Origin: DATBDM01 sp036269915
GTDB lineage: Bacteria; Actinomycetota; Thermoleophilia; Solirubrobacterales; Solirubrobacteraceae
Length of the DNA: 14,761 nt
NCBI GenBank assembly: GCA_036269915.1
Contig: DATBDM010000152.1
Span: 1-14,761 of the forward strand
Direction: 5' to 3'
The position numbers were made by a program, and so were the translations under genes. Of the stretch, positions 5,830 to 12,916 are shown piece by piece. The notes beneath the pieces were generated by a model. It worked only from the letters and a program-made list of their open reading frames with translations. It was not told where the DNA came from and made no database searches. Positions within the stretch are counted from its first letter, which is position 1. Every line of letters starts with the position of its first letter.

Positions 5830-8061
5830 GTGAGCCACTCCCAACGCATCCGGCGGCGGCGCCAGCATCACGGCGGCCCGCGTAACAAGCTGCTGCTGGC
5901 GGTCCTCGTCGTCGTGGCCGGCGTCGGCATCGTCATCGCCGGGCTCGTCGGATGGGTGGTCAACACGGCGGCCTCCGCGCCTCCGCTGAACACGCTCAAG
6001 CAGCGCAACCCGGGCGCGAACACCGAGATCCTCGCCGCCGACGGCACGCGGCTCGGCTTCATCCAGGCCAACAACCTGTCGCTGCCGGTCCCGAGCTCCA
6101 AGCTACCGCGCGTGCTCAAGCGCGCGACCGTCGCGATCGAGGACCAGCGCTTCTACCAGCACTCCGGCGTCGACTACGAGGGCATCGTCCGCGCCGCAGT
6201 CAAGAACTTCGTCTCGCACAAGACCGTGCAGGGCGGCTCGACGATCACGATGCAGCTCGTCCGCAACCTCTACACGGGCAACCGCGCGCGCACCGGCCTC
6301 GCGGGCTACAAGCGCAAGATCCGCGAGGCCAAGCTCGCCGACGACCTCGAGGGCGAGCACTCGAAGAAGTGGATCCTCGGCCGCTACCTGAACACGGTCC
6401 CGTATGGGACGACCGGCGGCCAGACCGCGATCGGCGCGGGCGCCGCCGCGCGCATCTACTTCGGCAAGCCGGTCGGCAAGCTCACCCTGCGCGAAGCCGC
6501 GCTGCTCGCCGGCCTGCCGCAGGCGCCGTCGCTGTACTCGCCGTTCCTGAACCCCGAGGCCGCCAAGAGCCGCCGCGACGAGGTGCTGGGGAAAATGGCC
6601 CAGCTGCGGATGATCACGCCCGAGCGCGCGCAGGCGACGATGGCCAAGGGCCTCGGCGTCAACTTCCACGGCTACTTCCGCCGCCGCCGCGAGGACTACG
6701 TCTTCGACTACGTCAAGGACGAGCTGATCAAGGAGTACGGCCCCAAGGTCGCGCTCTCGGGCCTGAAGGTCCACACGACGATCGACCTCAAGAAGCAGGC
6801 CGAGGCGCGCAACGCGATCGCCACCACGATGGGTGACATCGGCCCCTCGTCGGCGATCGTCACGATCGACCCGGCCAACGGGCACATCCTCGCCATGGCC
6901 TCCTCCGGCCAGTACCACAAGTCGCAGTTCAACCTCGCCGCGCAGGGCCACCGCCAGCCCGGCTCCTCGTTCAAGGTGATGGCGCTGATGACCGCGCTGC
7001 GCGAGGGCGTCAACCCGGACACCACGAGCTACACCTCGACCTCGCCGACGCACATCGACGACCCGTCGTCCTGCGGCGCGCCGTTCGACATCAAGACCTA
7101 CTCGGGCAGCGGCGCGGGGCGCGTCTCGCTGCACAAGGCGACGCTGCTCTCCGACAACTCGGTCTACATCCAGCTTGCCGCCGACCTCGGCCCCGACAAG
7201 GTCGCGCAGACCGCGCACGACCTCGGCATCACCACCAAGCTCAACGGCTACTGCGCCGAGACGCTCGGCGGCCTGAAGCTCGGCGTCTCGCCGCTCGAGA
7301 TGGCCAACGCCTACGCGACGATCGCCGACGGCGGCTGGCGCAACCGGCCGACGATCATCACCAAGGTCGACTTCCGCAACGGCAAGTCCGAGCTGCCGCC
7401 GCGCTGGCGCGTCAAGCGCACCAAGGCGTTCTCGGACGGCGTCACCTACGAGGCGACCAAGATCCTCGAGGACAACGTCAGGATGGGCACCGGCACGCAC
7501 GCGCAGACGGTCGGCTGCCCCGCCGCCGGCAAGACGGGCACGACCGACAACAACACCGACGCGTGGTTCGTCGGCTTCACCCCGAAGCTCTCCAGCGCGG
7601 TGTGGGTCGGCTACCCCAACGACCGCACGTCGATGAACGGGCTCTACCACGGCGCCAACCTCGACGGCGGCACCTACCCGGCGGAGATCTGGGGCGCCTA
7701 CATGAGCCAGGCGCGCGGCTCGTTCTGCGGCACGTTCCCGCTGCCCAAGCAGCCGTTCGTCTCCCAGCCGTTCTACGGGACCTACTCGCGCAACGGCATC
7801 CGCGGCGAGTCCGGCAGCGTCAGCCAGTACCCGAGCACGACGACCCCGACCACGCCGACGACGCCCACGACGCCGACCACCCCGACGGCGCCGACCGCGA
7901 CCCCGACGCCCGCCACCGGCAGCACGGGCACGGGCACCGGGACCGGCACGGGAACCGGGAACGGCAACGGCAACGGCTTCGACCCCGGCAAGTACGAGAC
8001 CCCGCCCCAGCCGCCGCCCGACACCAAGACCCCCGGCACCGGCGGCGCGACGACGGGCTGA
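5830..8061 (+). CDS. bifunctional class A penicillin-binding protein (GT51 plus transpeptidase)
   Basis: The protein polymerises lipid II and crosslinks the glycan outside the membrane. It has 743 residues: a basic cytoplasmic tail (1-20), one TM anchor (about 21-44), a GT51 domain (about 75-250) and a transpeptidase domain (about 335-640). GT51 shows E104 in AIEDQRFYQH, GGSTITMQLVRN, and E166 in RKIREAK. The transpeptidase has S379-S-F-K382, S441-D-N443 and K568-T-G570-T. Motif IV of GT51 reads WILGRYLN, with Gly184 where Glu is usual. The tail from 670 is Thr/Pro- then Gly/Thr/Asn-rich. The frame stays open far upstream, but the GTG at 5830 directly precedes the basic tail and TM, and upstream sequence encodes other genes. 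Confidence 0.94.
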   Translation: MSHSQRIRRRRQHHGGPRNKLLLAVLVVVAGVGIVIAGLVGWVVNTAASAPPLNTLKQRNPGANTEILAADGTRLGFIQANNLSLPVPSSKLPRVLKRATVAIEDQRFYQHSGVDYEGIVRAAVKNFVSHKTVQGGSTITMQLVRNLYTGNRARTGLAGYKRKIREAKLADDLEGEHSKKWILGRYLNTVPYGTTGGQTAIGAGAAARIYFGKPVGKLTLREAALLAGLPQAPSLYSPFLNPEAAKSRRDEVLGKMAQLRMITPERAQATMAKGLGVNFHGYFRRRREDYVFDYVKDELIKEYGPKVALSGLKVHTTIDLKKQAEARNAIATTMGDIGPSSAIVTIDPANGHILAMASSGQYHKSQFNLAAQGHRQPGSSFKVMALMTALREGVNPDTTSYTSTSPTHIDDPSSCGAPFDIKTYSGSGAGRVSLHKATLLSDNSVYIQLAADLGPDKVAQTAHDLGITTKLNGYCAETLGGLKLGVSPLEMANAYATIADGGWRNRPTIITKVDFRNGKSELPPRWRVKRTKAFSDGVTYEATKILEDNVRMGTGTHAQTVGCPAAGKTGTTDNNTDAWFVGFTPKLSSAVWVGYPNDRTSMNGLYHGANLDGGTYPAEIWGAYMSQARGSFCGTFPLPKQPFVSQPFYGTYSRNGIRGESGSVSQYPSTTTPTTPTTPTTPTTPTAPTATPTPATGSTGTGTGTGTGTGNGNGNGFDPGKYETPPQPPPDTKTPGTGGATTG
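7837..7977 (+). repeat. low-complexity Thr-Pro and Gly-Thr/Gly-Asn tail of the PBP gene
   Basis: Short ACG/CCG/ACC units encode runs of TTP, followed by GGC/ACG/AAC units encoding GTGTGT and GNGNGN. The stretch lies in the C-terminal tail of the PBP, after the transpeptidase domain. Such tracts are prone to slippage and probably form a disordered extracellular linker in the wall. Confidence 0.85.
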
Positions 8062-8091
8062 TCGCCCCCCGGCGCCGACCGTCCCGACTGG

Positions 8092-8097
8092 TATAAA
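8092..8097 (+). promoter_or_regulatory. probable -10 box (TATAAA) for infA
   Basis: TATAAA is the most AT-rich hexamer in this neighbourhood and stands nine bases before the TTG start of infA, in the 45-base gap after the PBP gene. No -35 is visible at 16-18 bases. An AGGCGG at 8100-8105 is too close to the TTG to serve as a normal Shine-Dalgarno. Confidence 0.5.
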
Positions 8098-8106
8098 GCA
8101 GGCGGT

Positions 8107-8325
8107 TTGGCGAAGGAAGAGAAGGTCGAGTTCGAGGGCGAGGTCGTCGAGGCGCTCCCCAACGCCATGTTCCGGGTGCAGCTCGACAACGGCCACGAGG
8201 TCCTCGGCCATGTCGCGGGGAAGATGCGGCGCTTCCGCATCCGGATCCTGCCGGGCGATCGCGTCCGTGTCGAGGTCTCGCCGTACGACCTCAACCGCGC
8301 GCGCATCGTCTACCGCCACCGGTGA
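8107..8325 (+). CDS. infA: translation initiation factor IF-1
   Basis: IF-1 binds the ribosomal A site on the 30S subunit during initiation. The protein has 72 residues, exactly the family length, and is one S1/OB-fold domain: MAKEEK at the start, then VVEALPNAMFRVQLDNGHEV, GKMRRFRIRILPGDRV and SPYDLNRARIVYRHR. The start must be TTG because TTG-GCG-AAG gives the conserved MAK and no ATG or GTG is available nearby. In most bacteria infA sits in the ribosomal-protein cluster near map and rpmJ; here it lies between a PBP and thiL. Its stop overlaps the thiL start (GTGA). Whether this is the only infA in the genome cannot be told from the window. Confidence 0.96.
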   Translation: MAKEEKVEFEGEVVEALPNAMFRVQLDNGHEVLGHVAGKMRRFRIRILPGDRVRVEVSPYDLNRARIVYRHR

Positions 8326-9281
8326 TCGGGCCCACCCGCCCGCGCGAGCGTGCGCTGATCGAGGCGATCGCCGCCGCGCTCGAGCGCCGTCCCGACGACC
8401 GCGTGCTGCGCTGGATCGGCGACGACGCCGCCGTCGTGCGCGCCGACGCCGTGGCCGTCACGTCGGTCGACACGATGGTCGACGGCACGCACTTCCGGCT
8501 CGGAGCCGGCTGCGGCCCCGAGGACGCGGGCTGGCGGGCGCTCGCCGGCGCCGCGTCGGACCTGGCGGCGATGGGCGCCGCCCCGGGGGAGGCCTACCTG
8601 GCGATCGTCCTGCCGGACGCGCTCTCCGACGAGGACGCGCTCGCCCTGCACGCGGGCGCCGAGGCCTGTGCCGCATCGTGCGGGCTGACGATCGCCGGCG
8701 GCGACCTGGCGGCGGGCCCGGTCCTGACGATCGCGGTCACCGTGGTGGGCTGGGCGCCTGCCGCCGAGGCGCTCGTCGGGCGCGACGGCGCGCGCCCCGG
8801 TGACCTGGTCGGCGTCACGGGCGAGCTCGGCGCGGCCGGCGCGGGGCTCGCCGTCCTCGAGGGCCGTGCGCAGGGGCCGGACGCGCTCGTCGCGCGGCAT
8901 CTGCGCCCGCGTCCGCGCATGGCGGAGGGCGCCGCGCTCGCGGCGCTCGGCGCGCACGCCATGCTCGACCTCTCCGACGGCCTGGCGAGCGATGCCCTGC
9001 GGATCGCGGAGGCCTCGGGCGCGCGGCTCGAGCTCGACGCGACGCGCCTGCCGCTCACGCCGGGCGTCGACGTCGTCGCGGTGCAGCTGGGGATGGAGCC
9101 CGCCGAGCTCGCCGCGACCGGCGGCGAGGACTACGAGCTGTGCGCGTGCGTGGCGCCCGGGTCCCGCGCCGCCGCGGAGGCGGCCGGGCTGCGGTGGATC
9201 GGGCGCGTCAGCGCCGGCGCGCCCGCGGTGACCTGGACCGGTGCCGCATCAGCGGAGCGCTGGCGCGGCTACGAGCACTAG
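8322..9281 (+). CDS. thiL: thiamine-monophosphate kinase
   Basis: ThiL phosphorylates thiamine monophosphate with ATP to give thiamine pyrophosphate, the active cofactor, in the cytoplasm. The 319-residue protein has the family length. Marks in order are WIGDDAAVV (31-39), SVDTMVDGTHF (48-58), the AASDLAAMGA helix (77-86), AGGDLAAGP, DLSDGLASDA and TGGEDYELCA. The Asp-rich sites are those expected to bind Mg-ATP. The GTG start overlaps the infA stop by four bases, so it is probably translated by coupling. No TPP riboswitch precedes it, and the overlap leaves no room for one at the gene itself. The stop overlaps the stop of the opposite FlgM-like gene (CTAG). Confidence 0.95.
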   Translation: MIGPTRPRERALIEAIAAALERRPDDRVLRWIGDDAAVVRADAVAVTSVDTMVDGTHFRLGAGCGPEDAGWRALAGAASDLAAMGAAPGEAYLAIVLPDALSDEDALALHAGAEACAASCGLTIAGGDLAAGPVLTIAVTVVGWAPAAEALVGRDGARPGDLVGVTGELGAAGAGLAVLEGRAQGPDALVARHLRPRPRMAEGAALAALGAHAMLDLSDGLASDALRIAEASGARLELDATRLPLTPGVDVVAVQLGMEPAELAATGGEDYELCACVAPGSRAAAEAAGLRWIGRVSAGAPAVTWTGAASAERWRGYEH

Positions 9282-9544
9282 TCGCGCGGGCGCTCGCACG
9301 ACGATTCGGCGCGCGTCGCCGTCATCAGGCGGGCGACGATCGCGTCGGCGATCGCATGCGGGTCCACGTCGTAGGCGTCGCGCTCGATGCGCTCGCGAAG
9401 GTCTTGCATCTGCATCTCCCGTCCCAGGTCCATGGTGGCTTCGTCGCGGGCGGCCTCGGTGCGTCGCCCAGTGTCCTGGTCCCCGTCATGGCGACGGCCG
9501 AACCGTCCCAGACGAGTGTCGTATGTGACTGCGAGAACCGTCAT
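9278..9544 (-). CDS. small FlgM-like protein (possible anti-sigma-28 factor)
   Basis: The predicted protein has 88 residues. Residues 47-74 read roughly QDLRERIERDAYDVDP followed by HAIADAIVARLM. This resembles the C-terminal part of FlgM, where a helix, the Y-x-VDP turn and a final helix bind sigma-28 (FliA). The N-terminal half is charged and looks disordered, as in FlgM. FlgM proteins are about 90-100 residues, so the size fits. No flagellar gene is in the window. The start could be the ATG at 9544 (chosen for size) or at 9433, which would leave 51 residues; neither has a clear Shine-Dalgarno. It follows the sortase by 56 bases on the same strand. The FlgM assignment is from motif memory only. 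Confidence 0.6.
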   Translation of the reverse strand: MTVLAVTYDTRLGRFGRRHDGDQDTGRRTEAARDEATMDLGREMQMQDLRERIERDAYDVDPHAIADAIVARLMTATRAESSCERPRD

Positions 9545-9600
9545 GGGAACGGTGTCGTCATCCGATGAGGCCGGCCGGATGGGGTTAGCACCCGAATCGC

Positions 9601-10317
9601 TCACCGCGCTGCCCACCCACGGGGGATCGCGGTGGCCAGACGGGCGAAGACGACGATCCGCTGCGCGGCCGAGTAGAGCGGGTTGCAGGCGGTGAGCACG
9701 ATCTGGTCGTGGCCGACCGGGCGGGTCACCCAGAGCGCCGTCGGCGCCACGATCCGGGTCCGGTCGACGCGGTAGGAGAAGCGCCCGTAGGGCATCGTCA
9801 CCTCGATCTCGTCCCCGGGCTCGAGCGCGTCGAGGTGGCGGAAGGGGGCGAGGTAGGTCGTGCGGTGCCCGGCGACCGCGACGGTCCCGTGGCGGCCGGG
9901 GAGCGGCGTCCCCGGATAGTGGCCTGGGCCCTCTCGCAGCTGCGCCGCGTCGGTGCCGGCGACCATCACGATCGAGAGCCCGACGCGCGGGATCCGCAGG
10001 CGCGCGAGCGCGTCGCCGGGCCGCACCGTGCGGGCGAACGCGCGCGCGGCGAACTCGAGCCGGCGGCTCGTGTCGGGCAGGCGGTCGATCGCCTGGCGCT
10101 CGACGGGGGCGAGGGGGCGCCGCTCGAGCTCGTCGAGCTGCCCCTGCAGGTGGCTCTGACGCGCGTGCGCGTACAGCGAGGAGAGCGGCTCCTGCCAGAC
10201 CAGCGTGAGCACGGCGTCGATCAGCAGCAGCGCGCCGACGACGATCAGCACCGAGGAGAGCGTGCGCAGCGCGCGGCGCAGGCGCGAGCGGCGCGGGGCG
10301 GGGGCGGTGGCGGTCAT
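9601..10317 (-). CDS. class E-like sortase
   Basis: Sortases are membrane-anchored cysteine transpeptidases that cut a C-terminal sorting signal and attach the protein to the wall or to other subunits. The 238-residue protein has a basic N-terminus, one TM anchor (about 21-40), a stalk and a sortase barrel (about 102-235). The triad is visible: H151 in VAGHRTTYLAPF, C211 in IVLTACNPLYSA and R220 in AAQRIVVFA. The residue before Cys is Ala, where many sortases have Thr. The ACNP form with SAxxR fits actinobacterial class E or a relative, but the class is not certain. The ATG overlaps the stop of the M28-like gene (ATGA), so the two are co-translated. No LPxTG/LAxTG protein is in the window. 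Confidence 0.92.
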   Translation of the reverse strand: MTATAPAPRRSRLRRALRTLSSVLIVVGALLLIDAVLTLVWQEPLSSLYAHARQSHLQGQLDELERRPLAPVERQAIDRLPDTSRRLEFAARAFARTVRPGDALARLRIPRVGLSIVMVAGTDAAQLREGPGHYPGTPLPGRHGTVAVAGHRTTYLAPFRHLDALEPGDEIEVTMPYGRFSYRVDRTRIVAPTALWVTRPVGHDQIVLTACNPLYSAAQRIVVFARLATAIPRGWAAR

Positions 10318-12146
10318 CGCCGCAGGGCGGACTCCGTCCCGCCGAGCGAGCCGGGGCCCGCGTAGGAGACCGGGCCACGCGTCCGGATCGGGTCCGGCGT
10401 CGCCGCGGCGGACGTCGCCCGGCGGTCCGCGAGGATCCGGATCAGCGCGACGAGCGCCGCGAGCAGCGCGGCCGCGACGGCCAGGCTGATCACCGACACG
10501 TGGCCGCCCGAGACACCGAGCAGCACCAGCCACGGCAGCCCGACCGGTCCGGCCGCGAAGGCGAGCGCGTAGTAGGCGACGGCGAGCAGCGGCGCCAGGA
10601 GCCCGGCGCCGAGCGACGCGACCGCCGCCCAGAACGGCATCCGGCCCTGCGGCGCGGCCGCGAACAGCCACAGATGAGCCGCGGGCAACAGCATCGCCGC
10701 GAGGTACGGATCGACGATCCAGGCGAGCAGCGCCGCGACGTTGAGCACGAGCCCGGCGATCGCCGCGAGGGCACCGGCCGAGGCGCGGCCGCGCCCCGCG
10801 CGACCCGCGCGGACGAGCGGGCGCAGCCCGACCCAGGCGAGCGCAGCGACCACGACCACCGAAGCGAGCGCGAGCGCGTCGCCGGCGTCGAGCGGGACGG
10901 CGTGCAGCGGCACGAGCGCGGGGGGCGCGTGTAGCGCGCCGGTGAGGCCGAGCAGCCGTCCCCAGATCCAGGCCGCGACGAGCGGCGCCGCCGCGGCGCA
11001 CAGCCACAGCGCCCACGGGACGATCGCCATGTGGCGGCGCCGGGCGCGGAAGAACGCGTCGAGCGCGGTCAGCAGAGCGGGCAGCAGCAGCGCGCCGACG
11101 AGCATCCGCACCGCCCAGTCCGGCAGCACGTTGCGCAGCGCGACGATCCCCTCGGGCCCGGACTCGAGCCGGCTCGAGTCCCCGCTGGTGCGCGCCCGGT
11201 CCATCGCGGTGATCGCGTGCAGGGCGGAGCGCCCGAAGCGGTCGAAGGTGCGCTGGGACACCGGCTCGCCGGGGTCGGGCCCGCGCTCACCGGAGGCCGA
11301 CAGCAGCACCGCGGGCAGCCCGGCGGCGACGATCGGGCCCTGCTCGGAGAGGGTCGCGGGGAGCGCGCGGCGGATCCACTGCGCGATCAGCCCGGCAGCG
11401 CCGGGGGCGCGGCCGGCCTCACGACGCACGGCGGCCTGGACGGTGCGCTGCAGCCGCAGCGGCGCGGGCTCGCCGGACTGCGCCCACGGGACCACGACCG
11501 GCTTACGCACCGTGCGGGCGGCCATGTCGCCGAGCACGAGCACGCCGTCGACCGGGCCGGCGCCGGCGGCCTGCTCGGCCCACGCGCTCGCGCCGGCGTA
11601 TCCGGTGCTCGCGCCCGACGTGGAGACGAGCACGAGCGTCTTGCGCAGGTCGCGGGCGCGCACGTCGCGGGCGAGCTCGAGCAACGCGGCGGTTCCCGAC
11701 AGCTGGGCGAGCGCGGGACGGCCGGCGCTGGCGGGCGCGTCGCGATGGGCGACGACGATCACGCGGTGGCTCGAGAGCCCGGGGCGGACGCCGACGACGG
11801 TCTCGAGCGGCCCGGGATCGCGGCCGCCGCCCGGCGTGTCCAGGCGCGTGACCGTGAACGTCGGCCGGTGCGTGTCGGGATCGGGCGCGTTGAAGGCCTT
11901 CGCGACGCGATCGGCGAGCGCCCGGTCGTCGGGCGACCCGGGGCTGCGCTGCGGGAACGAGCGGCCCAGCTCCACCAGCGAGTTGACCGGCGCGGTGACC
12001 GCCCCGAAGGCGCGTTCGGCGTTGAACGCGTCCGACGCCAGCGGCGACCCCACGGGCGCCGGGCGGTCCGCCAGGGAGAACGCGGCGACGAAGAGCGCCA
12101 CGAGCGCGGGCAGGAAGGCCGCCCGGTAGACGCGCACGTCGAGCAC
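10314..12146 (-). CDS. M28-like membrane protein with degenerate metal site
   Basis: The protein has 610 residues: an N-terminal TM (about 9-26), a large domain outside the membrane (about 40-340), some seven hydrophobic segments (about 345-570) and a charged tail. The outside domain follows the M28 aminopeptidase pattern: VIVVAHRDAPAS (129-140), LSGTAALLELARDV (149-162), TLVLVSTSGASTGYAGASA (170-188) and GLPAVLLSASGE (276-287). H134 and D136 of the first motif remain. The bridging Asp position aligns to A147, the catalytic Glu-Glu to S180-T181, and the final His motif is absent. So it is probably not a peptidase. It overlaps the sortase gene by four bases. The start is GTG, seven bases after TACCCT. 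Confidence 0.8.
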   Translation of the reverse strand: MLDVRVYRAAFLPALVALFVAAFSLADRPAPVGSPLASDAFNAERAFGAVTAPVNSLVELGRSFPQRSPGSPDDRALADRVAKAFNAPDPDTHRPTFTVTRLDTPGGGRDPGPLETVVGVRPGLSSHRVIVVAHRDAPASAGRPALAQLSGTAALLELARDVRARDLRKTLVLVSTSGASTGYAGASAWAEQAAGAGPVDGVLVLGDMAARTVRKPVVVPWAQSGEPAPLRLQRTVQAAVRREAGRAPGAAGLIAQWIRRALPATLSEQGPIVAAGLPAVLLSASGERGPDPGEPVSQRTFDRFGRSALHAITAMDRARTSGDSSRLESGPEGIVALRNVLPDWAVRMLVGALLLPALLTALDAFFRARRRHMAIVPWALWLCAAAAPLVAAWIWGRLLGLTGALHAPPALVPLHAVPLDAGDALALASVVVVAALAWVGLRPLVRAGRAGRGRASAGALAAIAGLVLNVAALLAWIVDPYLAAMLLPAAHLWLFAAAPQGRMPFWAAVASLGAGLLAPLLAVAYYALAFAAGPVGLPWLVLLGVSGGHVSVISLAVAAALLAALVALIRILADRRATSAAATPDPIRTRGPVSYAGPGSLGGTESALRR

Positions 12147-12153
12147 TCGGCCG

Positions 12154-12159
12154 AGGGTA
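12154..12159 (-). promoter_or_regulatory. possible -10 box (TACCCT) for the M28-like/sortase operon
   Basis: TACCCT on the minus strand lies seven bases before the GTG at 12146, so the message would be leaderless. It is back to back with a plus-strand TATCCT at 12169-12174 in the 43-base gap shared with the two-component operon. No -35 box is evident on either strand. Confidence 0.4.
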
Positions 12160-12168
12160 TCGCCCGTC

Positions 12169-12174
12169 TATCCT
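12169..12174 (+). promoter_or_regulatory. possible -10 box (TATCCT) for the two-component operon
   Basis: TATCCT stands 15 bases before the response-regulator ATG at 12190. A GAGG at 12181-12184, five bases from the ATG, is a plausible Shine-Dalgarno, so this message would have a very short leader, unlike its leaderless neighbours. A direct or inverted operator for the regulator is not obvious in the gap. Confidence 0.4.
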
Positions 12175-12189
12175 CGAAATGAGGCGAAA

Positions 12190-12897
12190 ATGCCCGATCG
12201 CGCTCCCCGCATCCTGCTTGTCGACGACGAGCAGCCCATCCAGACGCTGCTCTCCTTCCCGTTGCAGCGGGACGGTTACGAGGTCGTGGTCGCCTCCGAC
12301 GGGCGCGAGGCGCTCGCCCGCTACGAGGAGCAGCCGCCCGATCTGGTCGTGCTCGACGTCATGCTGCCGCGCATGGACGGCCTCGAGGTCTGCAAGCGCC
12401 TGCGGGCAAAGGGCGAGACCGTGCCGATCATCATGCTCACCGCCAAGAGCGAGGAGATCGACAAGGTCCTCGGTCTCGAGCTGGGCGCGGACGACTACAT
12501 CACCAAGCCCTTCTCGATGCGCGAGTTCCGCTCGCGCGTCAAGGCCGCGCTGCGGCGCTCCGGCATGCGCCAGACCGACGCCGACGACGAGCGCCCGCTC
12601 GAGTTCGACGGCCTGCGCATCGACCCCGTCAAGCGCGCCGTGACCCGCGACGGCGAGCCGATCACCTGTACATACGTCGAGTTCGAGATCCTGCACGCGC
12701 TCGCCCAGGGGCCCGGCCGCGTCTTCACGCGCGACATGCTGCTCTCGCGCGTGTGGGGCGACTCGGCGTTCCGCGACCCCCGCACCATCGACGTCCACAT
12801 CCGCCACCTGCGCGAGAAGCTCGAGTCCGACCCCAAGGAGCCGGACTACATCTTCACCGTGCGCGGCGTCGGCTACCGCTTCCGCGACGAGGAGTAG
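12190..12897 (+). CDS. OmpR/PhoB-family response regulator (MprA-like position)
   Basis: The protein is a DNA-binding response regulator of 235 residues. The receiver domain (about 7-120) has the acidic pair D12-D13, the phospho-acceptor D56 in VVLDVMLPRMDG, T84 in IMLTA and K106 in ITKPF. The winged-helix domain (about 134-232) has the typical end TVRGVGYRF with HIRHLREKLE before it. Start and ribosome site (GAGG) are clear. It is followed after 19 bases by the histidine kinase, which is surely its partner, and then by an HtrA-like protease. That order matches mprA-mprB-pepD of mycobacteria, where the system answers envelope stress; the target genes here are unknown. Confidence 0.95.
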   Translation: MPDRAPRILLVDDEQPIQTLLSFPLQRDGYEVVVASDGREALARYEEQPPDLVVLDVMLPRMDGLEVCKRLRAKGETVPIIMLTAKSEEIDKVLGLELGADDYITKPFSMREFRSRVKAALRRSGMRQTDADDERPLEFDGLRIDPVKRAVTRDGEPITCTYVEFEILHALAQGPGRVFTRDMLLSRVWGDSAFRDPRTIDVHIRHLREKLESDPKEPDYIFTVRGVGYRFRDEE

Positions 12898-12916
12898 CCC
12901 GGGTGGGCAGGATCTG

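Noticed and set aside
6103..8319. Long open frame on the minus strand opposite the PBP and infA.
   Set aside because: It is antisense to intact GT51, transpeptidase and IF-1 motifs and its Arg/Val/Gly-rich translation resembles no family.
8062..8321. TPP riboswitch for thiL.
   Set aside because: No THI-box core is seen in the gap before infA, and thiL itself starts inside infA.
9545..9600. Sigma-28 promoter before the FlgM-like gene.
   Set aside because: No TAAA and GCCGATAA pair is present; only a small CATCCG/CGGATG inverted repeat near 9559-9580 can be seen.
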